This document shows, in pieces, positions 32,192 through 44,373 of a stretch of DNA of 64,000 nt (positions are counted from its first letter, which is position 1; the number at the start of each line of letters is the position of its first letter). Source of the stretch: Paenibacillus sp. FSL R7-0345 (GTDB taxonomy: Bacteria; Bacillota; Bacilli; Paenibacillales; Paenibacillaceae); assembly GCF_038595055.1 (NCBI RefSeq), contig NZ_CP152002.1, forward strand, positions 6,316,001 to 6,380,000. The letters run 5' to 3'. The position numbers and the translations under genes are program-made. The notes under the pieces are model-generated. The model was not told where the DNA came from. It did no database searches and saw only the letters and a list, made by a program, of their open reading frames with translations.

Positions 32192-35100
32192 TTACTCGGC
32201 CGGAACCGTTTCTAGAGCCTCTTGCTCGCTCTCTTCATTCGGATCACTCAGCTTCACATTACGGTAACGGTTCATACCGGTACCTGCAGGGATCAGCTTA
32301 CCGATGATAACATTTTCTTTGAGTCCAAGCAGTTTATCCACTTTACCCTTGATAGCTGCATCTGTAAGGACGCGGGTAGTTTCCTGGAAGGAAGCCGCAG
32401 ACAGGAATGAATCTGTCTCCAGGGAAGCCTTGGTAATACCGAGCAGTACCGGTTTGGCAACTGCAGGCTCCTTACCGGAAAGAATGGCATCCTTGTTGGC
32501 TGCTTCAAATTCCTGAATGTCTGCAAATGCGCCCGGCAGTAGAGTAGTATCACCAGCATCGATAATACGGATCTTGCGCAGCATCTGCTTGATCATAACT
32601 TCAATGTGCTTATCGTTAATTTCTACACCCTGGTTACGGTATACGCGCTGTACTTCCTGCAGAATGTAGTTCTGTACCCCGCGAATACCCTTAATACGGA
32701 GCATTTCCTTAGGGTCGATCGAACCGTCTGTCAGCTCATCCCCGGCTTCGATCTCCTGGCCTTCGCTGACACGCAGACGTGAACCGTAAGTGATGGAATA
32801 AGTCTTGGATTCAGCTTCACCTTGAACCTCGATTTCACGACGGTCCTTAGTTTCACGGATTTCCTTGATTACCCCGTCAATCTCACTGATTGTTGCCTGA
32901 CCTTTAGGGTTACGTGCTTCGAACAACTCCTGGATACGCGGCAAACCTTGCGTGATGTCATCACCGGCAACACCCCCGGTATGGAACGTACGCATGGTAA
33001 GCTGGGTTCCCGGCTCACCGATGGATTGTGCGGCAATAATACCGACAGCTTCACCGATTTCCACGAATTTACCTGTTGCCAGGTTGCGTCCGTAGCATTT
33101 TTTGCAGACCCCGTGACGGGCACGGCAGCTCAGTACAGAGCGGATTTGCAGTTTGGTTACACCAGCGTTAACAATCTCTTCAGCCTTGTCGGAGTCAATC
33201 AAATCGTTACGGTGAACGATGATTTCCTTCGTTTCCGGATGACGTACTGTTTCGAAGGAGTAACGGCCTTCAATACGGTCGTACAGATCCTCGATTACTT
33301 CCTTACCGTCCTGGATACGGCTTACAGTGAAGCCTTTATCCGTACCGCAATCCTCTTCACGTACGATTACGTCCTGGGCTACGTCTACCAGACGGCGTGT
33401 CAGGTAACCGGAGTCCGCAGTACGCAGCGCTGTATCGGCCAGACCTTTACGCGCTCCGTGCGTCGAGATAAAGTACTCGAGGACCGTCAGACCTTCACGG
33501 AAGTTCGCCTTGATCGGCAATTCGAAGATACGGCCGGAAGGTGTCGCCATCAGACCACGCATACCGCCCAGCTGGGTGATCTGCGATTTGTTACCGCGCG
33601 CCTTGGAATCAACCATGAGCATAATCGAGTTGAACCGGTCCATCGACTTCAGCAGGATGTTCGTAAGTTCATCCTTAGTCTTCGACCAGATTTCAATAAC
33701 ACGGTCATAACGCTCATCGTTGGTGATCAGACCACGACGGTACTGGTTGGCAACCACATTGACCTTAGCATCTGATTCTTCCAGAATCTTAGTCTTTTCT
33801 TCAGGTACAACAACGTCTGATACGGCTACTGTTACACCGGAACGTGTGGAATACGTGAATCCGAGCTGTTTGATTCTGTCCAGTATCATGGATGTCTTCG
33901 TTGTGTGGTATGTCTCGAAGCAGCGTGCAATAATCAGACCGAGATATTCCTTACCTACAGCACTGGCATCCTCAGCACTCATGATGCGTTCACGGATATC
34001 GGCGCCTTTTTCATAGATAAAGTATTTCTCAGGTGTGCCTTGCAGCAGGTTCGCTTTGGTAGCTTCGTTGATATATGGGAACGAGCTCGGATAAATTTCA
34101 TTAAAGATAATTTTACCGATCGTTGTAATCAGCATGGCGTTCTGCTGTTCTTCCGTAAAGTTAGTTTTACCCAGAGCTTTAACAGGAATAGCTACACGTG
34201 CATGCAGTCCTGCAGTTCCGCGCTGATAAGCTGATACAGCTTCATTCACGTTGCGCAGGATCAGACCTGTGCCCTTCTCTTCCTTGTTGTCCATGGTCAG
34301 GTAGAATGTACCGAGGACCATATCCTGCGAAGGAGTAACAACCGGCTTGCCGTCCTTAGGGTTAAGGATGTTGCCGGATGCCAGCATCAGCAGACGCGCT
34401 TCAGCCTGAGCTTCAGCAGACAAAGGAACGTGCACCGCCATCTGGTCACCGTCAAAGTCGGCGTTATAAGCGGTACATACGAGCGGGTGCAGACGGATTG
34501 CATGGCCTTCTACCAGAATTGGTTCAAACGCCTGGATACCCAGTCTGTGAAGCGTAGGGGCACGGTTCAGCAGAACCGGGTGCTCTCTGATTACTTCTTC
34601 AAGAACATCCCATACTTCAGGGCTCACGCGTTCAACTTTACGTTTTGCACTCTTGATGTTGTGGGCAAGACCTTTGTTAACCAGTTCTTTCATAACGAAC
34701 GGCTTGAAGAGCTCAAGAGCCATTTTCTTAGGAAGACCGCATTGGTACATCTTCAGATATGGTCCTACAACGATAACGGAACGTCCTGAGTAATCGACAC
34801 GTTTACCGAGCAAGTTCTGGCGGAAACGTCCCTGTTTACCTTTCAGCATATGGCTGAGCGATTTGAGCGGACGGTTACCAGGACCTGTTACAGGACGGCC
34901 GCGGCGGCCGTTGTCGATCAGTGCATCAACGGCTTCCTGAAGCATACGCTTTTCGTTCTGAACGATGATGTCAGGAGCGCCAAGATCCAGCAGTCTCTTA
35001 AGACGGTTGTTACGGTTAATTACACGGCGGTACAGGTCATTAAGGTCAGACGTAGCAAAACGGCCGCCATCCAGCTGAACCATCGGACGAAGCTCCGGCG

Positions 35101-35803
35101 GAATTACCGGGAGTACATCCATGATCATCCAGTCAGGTTTGTTGCCGGAGTTACGGAAGGCTTCAATAACTTCAAGACGTTTAATCGCCCGGTTACGGCG
35201 TTGGCCTTGAGCCGTGCGCAATTCTTCCTTAAGGAATTCCAATTCTTTCTCGATGTCGATATCCTGGAGCAGTTTTTTGACTGCTTCAGCACCCATGCCT
35301 GCCTGGAATCCGTAGCCGTACTTTTCACGGTAGCTGCGGTATTCTTTTTCAGACAGCAGTTGTTTCTTCTCCAGCGGCGTTTCGCCCGGATCTGTTACAA
35401 CATAGGATGCAAAGTAGATAATCTCTTCAAGCGATCTTGGAGACATATCCAGAGCCAGACCCATACGGCTTGGAATACCTTTGAAATACCAGATATGAGA
35501 TACCGGAGCTGCCAGCTCGATATGGCCCATACGTTCGCGGCGGACTTTAGCGCGGGTAACTTCAACGCCGCAACGGTCGCAGACAACGCCCTTATAACGG
35601 ACGCGTTTGTACTTACCGCAGTGACATTCCCAGTCTTTTTGCGGTCCAAAAATACGCTCGCAGAACAAGCCTTCTTTTTCCGGTTTCAACGTACGGTAGT
35701 TAATGGTTTCCGGTTTTTTTACTTCTCCGCGGGACCAAGAACGAATTTTTTCCGGAGAAGCAAGCCCGATTTTCATAAATTCAAAATTGTTAACGTCCAA
35801 CAA
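32192..35803 (-). CDS. rpoC: RNA polymerase beta' subunit
   Basis: A protein of 1203 residues. The N-terminal zinc ribbon (CHCGKYKRVRYKGVVCDRCG) lies near residue 60, the catalytic Mg loop YNADFDGDQMAVHVP near 445, and a second zinc site with CRARHGVCKKCYGR near 880. The trigger-loop segment MRTFHTGGVAG follows. It is separate from rpoB by 113 bases. The length matches Bacillus enzymes, which lack the large proteobacterial insertions. Confidence 0.99.
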   Translation of the reverse strand: MLDVNNFEFMKIGLASPEKIRSWSRGEVKKPETINYRTLKPEKEGLFCERIFGPQKDWECHCGKYKRVRYKGVVCDRCGVEVTRAKVRRERMGHIELAAPVSHIWYFKGIPSRMGLALDMSPRSLEEIIYFASYVVTDPGETPLEKKQLLSEKEYRSYREKYGYGFQAGMGAEAVKKLLQDIDIEKELEFLKEELRTAQGQRRNRAIKRLEVIEAFRNSGNKPDWMIMDVLPVIPPELRPMVQLDGGRFATSDLNDLYRRVINRNNRLKRLLDLGAPDIIVQNEKRMLQEAVDALIDNGRRGRPVTGPGNRPLKSLSHMLKGKQGRFRQNLLGKRVDYSGRSVIVVGPYLKMYQCGLPKKMALELFKPFVMKELVNKGLAHNIKSAKRKVERVSPEVWDVLEEVIREHPVLLNRAPTLHRLGIQAFEPILVEGHAIRLHPLVCTAYNADFDGDQMAVHVPLSAEAQAEARLLMLASGNILNPKDGKPVVTPSQDMVLGTFYLTMDNKEEKGTGLILRNVNEAVSAYQRGTAGLHARVAIPVKALGKTNFTEEQQNAMLITTIGKIIFNEIYPSSFPYINEATKANLLQGTPEKYFIYEKGADIRERIMSAEDASAVGKEYLGLIIARCFETYHTTKTSMILDRIKQLGFTYSTRSGVTVAVSDVVVPEEKTKILEESDAKVNVVANQYRRGLITNDERYDRVIEIWSKTKDELTNILLKSMDRFNSIMLMVDSKARGNKSQITQLGGMRGLMATPSGRIFELPIKANFREGLTVLEYFISTHGARKGLADTALRTADSGYLTRRLVDVAQDVIVREEDCGTDKGFTVSRIQDGKEVIEDLYDRIEGRYSFETVRHPETKEIIVHRNDLIDSDKAEEIVNAGVTKLQIRSVLSCRARHGVCKKCYGRNLATGKFVEIGEAVGIIAAQSIGEPGTQLTMRTFHTGGVAGDDITQGLPRIQELFEARNPKGQATISEIDGVIKEIRETKDRREIEVQGEAESKTYSITYGSRLRVSEGQEIEAGDELTDGSIDPKEMLRIKGIRGVQNYILQEVQRVYRNQGVEINDKHIEVMIKQMLRKIRIIDAGDTTLLPGAFADIQEFEAANKDAILSGKEPAVAKPVLLGITKASLETDSFLSAASFQETTRVLTDAAIKGKVDKLLGLKENVIIGKLIPAGTGMNRYRNVKLSDPNEESEQEALETVPAE

Positions 35804-35916
35804 GGAGCAACCCTCCTTAACCTATATCCTGATTTAGTACCGGAGGCCCTCCCTTGACGGTGAAATCAAAAGAGGGCGCGGTCCTTTTTACATAAAATTC
35901 ATATCCTGCTTACAAC

Positions 35917-39462
<3,546 letters not shown>

Positions 39463-39872
39463 CTTTACTCACCCCTCATGTCTACTCACTTAAAAATTGA
39501 TTGCGAACCCTTGTTTGGAACCGTATAATGGAACCATAACACAAGGATTCGACCATAAATAAAGAAAAGCCCTTATCGAAATCTTCGAAAAAAGAGCGCA
39601 TCTATCCATGGCCAAAATACTCCTTATCCAGTAGATTTGCCTAAAACGTACATAATATACGTCACCAAGCAACAGTTTATGCGCTATTAACTATTATCCC
39701 GGCGGACTTCGCCGTGACAGTAACATAGAGAACGGAATTCGCACAAACTTGCCGAACGGCTTGCGCTTGCCGGCGACATTATCACTTGACATTTCAGCAA
39801 ACTAAAGACATGGAGCCTAGGTTAATACTGACATTTTATAATAATAACACTATCAAAGGCGAATGTCAACTA
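39463..39872 (-). other. Long rpoB 5' leader with promoter, otherwise no gene
   Basis: About 370 bases separate the predicted transcription start from rpoB. They hold GC-rich inverted repeats (around 39690-39780, such as GGCGGACTTCGCC) and no convincing reading frame. A short CGAA/TTCG hairpin lies near 39575. The function of the leader is not apparent. Confidence 0.5.
39841..39869 (-). promoter_or_regulatory. Sigma-A promoter for rpoB-rpoC
   Basis: TTGACA (39869-39864), a 17-base spacer and TATTAT (39846-39841). The consensus -35 begins 3 bases after the stop codon of the methyltransferase gene. Confidence 0.8.
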
Positions 39873-40478
39873 TTATTCAACTATTTTCTGCGCCTTAATA
39901 ATGCGGTATCCTTTATCTTTCCCCACTTCTTCCACAACTGCAAACAGGCTTTCCAGCTTGGCTACTGCCGAAGGAGCTCCCTGCTTCTTCTGGATCACAA
40001 TCCACAGCGTTCCACCCTCGTTCAAATGCTCATATGCCTGTTCAAAAATCTGATGCACAACAGACTTGCCGGCACGGATTGGCGGATTGGTGAGAACCAC
40101 ATCAAACTTCCGCCCTTGTACCGCAGAGAGCACATCACTTTCCATCGCCGTAATATTCCCGATTCCGTTATTCCGGGCATTCTCCCGGGCAAGCTCTACT
40201 GCACGGCTGTTGATATCAATCATTGTCACATGGCCAGCAGGAGCAAGAACAGCCGCACTAATCCCAATAGGGCCATATCCGCATCCAACATCAAGGACTT
40301 CTGCACCGTCGGCAATTTCCATTGCTTCAATTAATACGCGGCTTCCGTAATCGATATCCCCTTTTGAAAAAACACCGGCGTCGCTGGTGAATCGGAGGTT
40401 CTTTCCCCTCAGCACCGTATTGATCGTCCGTCTGTCATGACGGGCATCCGGCTGCTGTGAGTAATAATGCTGCGACAT
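39873..40478 (-). CDS. Class I methyltransferase, RsmC-like (YbxB)
   Basis: A protein of 201 residues. The SAM-binding GxGxG motif is EVLDVGCGYGPIGI near residue 60, followed by an acidic MIDINSRAVELA, and the catalytic NPPIRAGKSVVH near 130 marks an N2-guanine type enzyme. It resembles the C-terminal half of RsmC, which methylates G1207 of 16S rRNA, and YbxB of Bacillus at the same locus between rplL and rpoB. The exact target is inferred. Confidence 0.88.
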   Translation of the reverse strand: MSQHYYSQQPDARHDRRTINTVLRGKNLRFTSDAGVFSKGDIDYGSRVLIEAMEIADGAEVLDVGCGYGPIGISAAVLAPAGHVTMIDINSRAVELARENARNNGIGNITAMESDVLSAVQGRKFDVVLTNPPIRAGKSVVHQIFEQAYEHLNEGGTLWIVIQKKQGAPSAVAKLESLFAVVEEVGKDKGYRIIKAQKIVE

Positions 40479-40519
40479 AGGATTCTCCCTTTCGCTTTAA
40501 GTAAAGATGTCTTTATACA

Positions 40520-40551
40520 GCAACCCCCTTGAACAAGTTCAAGGGGGTTGC
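40520..40551 (-). other. Perfect 15-bp hairpin between rplL and the methyltransferase gene
   Basis: GCAACCCCCTTGAAC and GTTCAAGGGGGTTGC pair perfectly with a 2-base loop (40551-40520). Neither strand has a U tract after it. It could reduce read-through or be an RNase III-type processing site after the abundant rplJL message. Confidence 0.6.
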
Positions 40552-40603
40552 GTAAACCGGGAGGAATTACTTCTTCCCGGGGCATTGCCTTATGGAAGTG
40601 AAA

Positions 40604-40963
40604 TTACTTCACTTCTACGCCAGCGCCTGCTTCTTCCAATTTTGCTTTGGTAGCTTCGGCTTCTTCTTTGCTTACTTTTTCTTTGATTGGCTTTGGAGCG
40701 TTGTCTACGAGGTCTTTAGCTTCTTTCAAGCCCAGGCCTGTGATTTCGCGAACGATCTTGATAACGTTGATCTTGGAAGCGCCAGCGCTTGTCAGGATTA
40801 CGTCGAATTCGGATTGCTCTTCTTCAACTGCTGCTGCTGCACCGCCAGCTGCTACTGGAGCTGCTGCAGTTACACCAAATTCTTCTTCGATTGCTTTAAC
40901 CAGGTCGTTCAGTTCCAATACGCTCATGCCTTTAATTTCTTCCAAGATTGTTTCTTTGCTCAT
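40604..40963 (-). CDS. rplL: 50S ribosomal protein L7/L12
   Basis: A protein of 119 residues. The N-terminal dimerisation helices (ETILEEIKGMSVLELNDLVK), an Ala-rich hinge near residues 35-50, and the C-terminal factor-binding domain (VIKIVREITGLGLKEAKDLV) ending GAGVEVK are all present. It recruits translational GTPases as part of the L10-L12 stalk. Confidence 0.98.
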   Translation of the reverse strand: MSKETILEEIKGMSVLELNDLVKAIEEEFGVTAAAPVAAGGAAAAVEEEQSEFDVILTSAGASKINVIKIVREITGLGLKEAKDLVDNAPKPIKEKVSKEEAEATKAKLEEAGAGVEVK

Positions 40964-41028
40964 GATTGAACCTCCATTTTATATTTAAATTTGTTTGTGG
41001 TATTGATTACGAGACTAGAATCAAAGGC

Positions 41029-41532
41029 TTACGCGCTTTGTTCTTCTTTCTCAGCAACAGCCTTAACTGCAAGCGCGAAGTTGCGCATTGGAGCTTGAAG
41101 CACGCTAAGCAGCATGGAGAGCAAACCATCGCGGGATGGCAGTTCAGCCAGTGCTTTCAGTTGGTCAGCATCGATAACTTTGCCTTCCACAACGCCGCCT
41201 TTCAGCTTCAGAGCGTCGTTCTTCTTAGCGAAGTCGTTCAAAATCTTGGCTGCTACTACCGCATCAGTTTCACTGAATGCTACTGCTGTAGGGCCAGTTA
41301 GAACTGCATCCAGTTCAGTCAGCTCAGCAGCTGCAGTCGCACGACGCACCAATGAGTTTTTCAGAACTTGAAAGTCAACGCCAGCTTCACGAAGCTGCTT
41401 ACGCAGTTCAGTTACCTGGGCAACGTTCAATCCGCGGTAGTCCGCAACAACAGTAGAGATACTGTTCTGCAGTTTGCCGGTAACAACATCAACCGCATCC
41501 TGTTTAGCTTGGATTACTTTTGCATTTGCCAA
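41029..41532 (-). CDS. rplJ: 50S ribosomal protein L10
   Basis: A protein of 167 residues: MANAKVIQAKQDAVDVVTGK, then VADYRGLNVAQVTELRKQL, and a C-terminal helix that binds L12 dimers. GGAGGTG lies upstream. Expression is probably autoregulated through the leader at 41606-41733. Confidence 0.98.
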   Translation of the reverse strand: MANAKVIQAKQDAVDVVTGKLQNSISTVVADYRGLNVAQVTELRKQLREAGVDFQVLKNSLVRRATAAAELTELDAVLTGPTAVAFSETDAVVAAKILNDFAKKNDALKLKGGVVEGKVIDADQLKALAELPSRDGLLSMLLSVLQAPMRNFALAVKAVAEKEEQSA

Positions 41533-41605
41533 TTGTATACACCTCCTGAAAATTTATGTGACGGCGTCTCTTCCTATGAATCCCCGCCGTTCCTACGCAG
41601 GCATT

Positions 41606-41733
41606 AGAAAAGCCTCCGCAGAATCACGAAGGCTTGATAAAAGGAAAGTAACTCAGGCAGCGCCTAGTACTTCTTATTTCTATCACAACACCTCGGTAGG
41701 AAATTAAGCCCTGCGGCACCTACTGTCTACGGT
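41606..41733 (-). ncRNA. L10 leader (autoregulatory rplJL leader RNA)
   Basis: The minus strand begins CCGTAGACAGTAGGTGCCGC, continues TTAATTTCCTACCGAGGTG, and pairs as in L10 leaders of Firmicutes that bind L10-L12. It ends in a terminator-like hairpin AAGCCTTCG/CGGAGGCTT (41635-41610) followed by TTTTCT, 75 bases before rplJ. Free L10 would favour attenuation at that hairpin. The family call is from recognised conserved segments. Confidence 0.85.
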
Positions 41734-41782
41734 AAGCATATTCAAGTTCAAGAATGATCACCTTAAAGTTCACAACTACTAT

Positions 41783-41811
41783 AGATTATCAAAGATGACT
41801 CAAAGAGTCAA
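41783..41811 (-). promoter_or_regulatory. Promoter for rplJL
   Basis: TTGACT (41811-41806), a 17-base spacer and TAATCT (41788-41783). A TGACTC-TTT-GAGTCA inverted repeat overlaps the -35. It sits directly after the rplA stop. Confidence 0.6.
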
Positions 41812-41817
41812 CCCCTA

Positions 41818-42510
41818 TTATCTGAAGGCAGCTGCATTCACACGAGCGCTTGGTCCCATTGTGGACGAAATTGCAATGCCTTTAAGGTATACACCTTTAG
41901 CAGCGGCTGGTTTCGCACGGTTCAAAGCGTCCATAAGAGCTTTAAGATTTTCGTTCAATTGTTCAGGAGCAAAAGACACTTTGCCGATAGGCGCGTGAAT
42001 TTGACCTGCTTTATCGAGACGGTATTCGATTTTACCGGCTTTGATTTCTTGCACAGCCTTGGTAACGTCGAAAGTAACTGTACCGGCTTTAGGGTTAGGC
42101 ATAAGGCCTTTACCACCAAGCAGACGGCCGAGTTTACCGACTTCGCTCATCATATCAGGTGTAGCTACGCAGACGTCGAATTCAAACCAGCCCTGCTGGA
42201 TCTTGTTGATCATATCCTGATCGCCTACAAAATCCGCGCCAGCAGCTTCCGCCTCTTTCGCTTTTTCACCTTTTGCAAATACAAGCACGCGTTGAGTTTT
42301 GCCTGTGCCGTGTGGCAGGACAACAACACCACGAACTGCTTGGTCTTGTTTACGCGGGTCTACACCCAGACGAACTGCTGCTTCAACGGTTTCGTCGAAT
42401 TTGGCAGTTGCCGCCTTTTTCACAAGCTCTACAGCTTCTGAAGGCTCGTAAGTTGCTTCGCTGTTGATCAGCTTAGCAGATTCCAGGTATTTCTTACCAT
42501 GTTTAGCCAT
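41818..42510 (-). CDS. rplA: 50S ribosomal protein L1
   Basis: ATG 42510, with GGAGGAAC upstream, gives 230 residues beginning MAKHGKKYLESAKLINSEAT. KPNPKAGTVTFDVTKAV-like MPNPKAGTVTFDVTKAVQEI and the ending are L1 signatures. It forms the mobile stalk at the E site. Confidence 0.98.
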   Translation of the reverse strand: MAKHGKKYLESAKLINSEATYEPSEAVELVKKAATAKFDETVEAAVRLGVDPRKQDQAVRGVVVLPHGTGKTQRVLVFAKGEKAKEAEAAGADFVGDQDMINKIQQGWFEFDVCVATPDMMSEVGKLGRLLGGKGLMPNPKAGTVTFDVTKAVQEIKAGKIEYRLDKAGQIHAPIGKVSFAPEQLNENLKALMDALNRAKPAAAKGVYLKGIAISSTMGPSARVNAAAFR

Positions 42511-42591
42511 GAAAATGTTCCTCCTTTGTGGTGTTAGCGGAAATTCCTCCCACATATTGCAGTCATGAATGACCGGTTCATCGAATACTTA

Positions 42592-43017
42592 TTAGTCTTC
42601 GATTGTGATACCCATAGAACGGGCAGTACCTTCAACCATACGCATTGCAGCTTCAACAGATGCAGCGTTAAGGTCAGGCATTTTGGTTTCGGCGATTTCA
42701 CGAACCGCTGCGCGGCCGAGCTTCGCTACTTTTTTCTTGTTTGGTTCACCGGATCCTTTTTCTACTTTAGCAGCGATGCGAAGCAGAACGGCAGCCGGAG
42801 GAGTTTTAGTGATGAAAGTAAACGAACGGTCTTCAAACACTGTAATTTCAACCGGGATGATCAGACCAGCCTGGTCAGCAGTACGAGCATTGAATTCCTT
42901 ACAGAATGCCATGATGTTGACACCTGCTTGACCCAACGCAGGACCTACTGGAGGCGCTGGATTCGCTTTCCCTGCAGGAATCTGCAGTTTCACCATTTTA
43001 ATAACTTTTTTAGCCAT
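42592..43017 (-). CDS. rplK: 50S ribosomal protein L11
   Basis: ATG 43017 lies 8 bases after AAGGAGG, giving 141 residues beginning MAKKVIKMVKLQIPAGKANP. The proline-rich N-terminal domain (APPVGPALGQAGVNIMAFCK) and C-terminal rRNA-binding domain are complete. It is part of the GTPase centre, needed for RelA activation and the target of thiopeptides. Confidence 0.98.
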   Translation of the reverse strand: MAKKVIKMVKLQIPAGKANPAPPVGPALGQAGVNIMAFCKEFNARTADQAGLIIPVEITVFEDRSFTFITKTPPAAVLLRIAAKVEKGSGEPNKKKVAKLGRAAVREIAETKMPDLNAASVEAAMRMVEGTARSMGITIED

Positions 43018-43094
43018 GAGTGACACCTCCTTGCAAAAATAGTGGTATTCGAATGCTTAGCGCATTCTCCCACAAGAAACCCTTGACACTGTTA

Positions 43095-43628
43095 TTATAT
43101 TTTTTCCACTTGAGTGAAATCCAACTCCAGCGGGGTTTCCCGTCCAAACATGTTGACATGCACTTTGATTTTGCTCTTGTCGGCCAAAATTTCTTCCACG
43201 GAGCCCACGAAATTCGCAAAAGGCCCAACCATAATACGTACGGATTCCTTAATTTCGAAATCAATCTTCGCTTTAGGTTCAACCATGCCCATATGCTTCA
43301 GAATTTGTTCAACTTCTTCCGGAAGCAAAGCGGTAGGCTTGGAGCCGGAACCTGTCGAACCGACAAATCCGGTAACGCCCGGCGTATTGCGGACAACATA
43401 CCATGAATCATCAGTCTGAACCATTTCGACCAAAACATACCCGGGGTAAACTTTACGCATAACGGTTTTTTTCTTACCGTCCTTGTTTACCAATTCTTCT
43501 TCCATAGGAACAAGAACGCGGAATATTTTGTCTTCCATGCCCATGGACTCAACGCGTTTTTCCAAATTGGCCTTAACCTTATTCTCATACCCGGAATAGG
43601 TATGAACAACATACCATCTTTTTTCCAT
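43095..43628 (-). CDS. nusG: Transcription termination/antitermination factor NusG
   Basis: A protein of 177 residues. The N-terminal NGN domain (MEKRWYVVHTYSGYENKVKA, YPGYVLVEM) and C-terminal KOW domain (SVRIMVGPFANFVGSVEEIL, FGRETPLELDFTQVEKI) are in order. It binds RNA polymerase and couples to S10. It lies between secE and rplK as usual; a small GAATGC/GCATTC hairpin lies in the gap to rplK. Confidence 0.98.
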   Translation of the reverse strand: MEKRWYVVHTYSGYENKVKANLEKRVESMGMEDKIFRVLVPMEEELVNKDGKKKTVMRKVYPGYVLVEMVQTDDSWYVVRNTPGVTGFVGSTGSGSKPTALLPEEVEQILKHMGMVEPKAKIDFEIKESVRIMVGPFANFVGSVEEILADKSKIKVHVNMFGRETPLELDFTQVEKI

Positions 43629-43649
43629 ACCAAGCCACCTAGGACCTCT

Positions 43650-43841
43650 CTAAATAATCGCTTCAATTACAGCGGAAATAATGATGTCCAGAACCCAGAA
43701 GTAAACAGCTACCACCACAATAGTACCAAGAACGATCATTGAGTAGTTTTTCAGCTCTTTACGGCTAGGCCAGCGAACTTTTTTGAGTTCACTCCAGCTC
43801 TCAGTGAAAAAGGAAAACAAAGACTTAAAACTACGTTTCAC
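43650..43841 (-). CDS. secE: Protein translocase subunit SecE (GTG start)
   Basis: A protein of 63 residues with a single C-terminal membrane segment (SMIVLGTIVVVAVYFWVLDI) and the amphipathic helix signature SWSELKKVRWPSRKEL. GTG 43841 follows GGAGGTG by about 8 bases. It clamps SecY. Confidence 0.96.
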   Translation of the reverse strand: MKRSFKSLFSFFTESWSELKKVRWPSRKELKNYSMIVLGTIVVVAVYFWVLDIIISAVIEAII

Positions 43842-43861
43842 GCCGACTACACCTCCAAAGA

Positions 43862-44011
43862 CTATCTGGTTTCGCGATGAGGAGTTTGCTCGTTACAGAA
43901 CTTGCAAAATTTCTTCATCTCCAAGCGGTCGGGGTGATTTCGCTTGTTTTTGGTTGTCGCATAGTTTCTTTGTTTGCAACTTGTACAAGCCAAAGTGATA
44001 ATTACCCGCAT
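43862..44011 (-). CDS. rpmG: 50S ribosomal protein L33, zinc-type
   Basis: A gene of 49 codons plus stop: MRVIITLACTSCKQRNYATT, then the ending FCKFCNEQTPHRETR. Two CxxC pairs show the zinc-binding form. GGAGGTG lies 7 bases before ATG 44011. It sits upstream of secE as in Bacillus (rpmGB). Confidence 0.96.
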   Translation of the reverse strand: MRVIITLACTSCKQRNYATTKNKRNHPDRLEMKKFCKFCNEQTPHRETR

Positions 44012-44135
44012 GATGTGCACCTCCCGAAGACGTACTTCTAATTTAAATTAGAAGACGCAAATATTGATCCTAAAAAAAACCCGCGAATTTAGGCCTACCT
44101 AAAACACTTTAGCATAATGTCAACGTCTGTGTCAA
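44012..44135 (-). promoter_or_regulatory. rpmG-secE-nusG promoter and structured leader
   Basis: TTGACA (44135-44130), 18 bases, then an extended -10 TGC-TAAAGT (44111-44106). The leader then contains CCTAAA (44093-44088) that can pair either with an upstream TTTAGG or with TTTAGG at 44074-44069 after a T8 run, so alternative hairpins are possible. A perfect 20-bp palindrome CTTCTAATTTAAATTAGAAG occupies 44035-44054, just upstream of the rpmG ribosome site. Confidence 0.6.
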
Positions 44136-44330
44136 CGAAAGAATTGCCCTATCGCGCTGGGTAATTCCGGGTTTGTAGTCGTGTGCTGCATGTAGTCCTT
44201 GCTCTGCCTTTTTCCCGCTGAACACGGTCATTCCCTATCATTATGGAGCATTCCGACTTTGTGTAAACCTCTTCCAACCGCAAGCGTCCAAATTTCCGTC
44301 TAATCAACATACAGTAGCCAGCAAAACACT
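44136..44330. other. Non-coding gap between sigH terminator and rpmG promoter
   Basis: These 195 bases hold no supported gene, RNA or repeat that I can recognise. Composition is close to the neighbouring genes. Confidence 0.5.
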
Positions 44331-44354
44331 AAAAAAAGACTCGATGTCCGAGCC
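44331..44354 (-). terminator. Terminator of sigH
   Basis: GGCTCG/CGAGTC hairpin (44354-44338) with a 5-base loop and one G-T pair, followed by seven T residues on the minus strand, 20 bases after the sigH stop. Confidence 0.85.
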
Positions 44355-44373
44355 TTTCATTAACATTATATCA

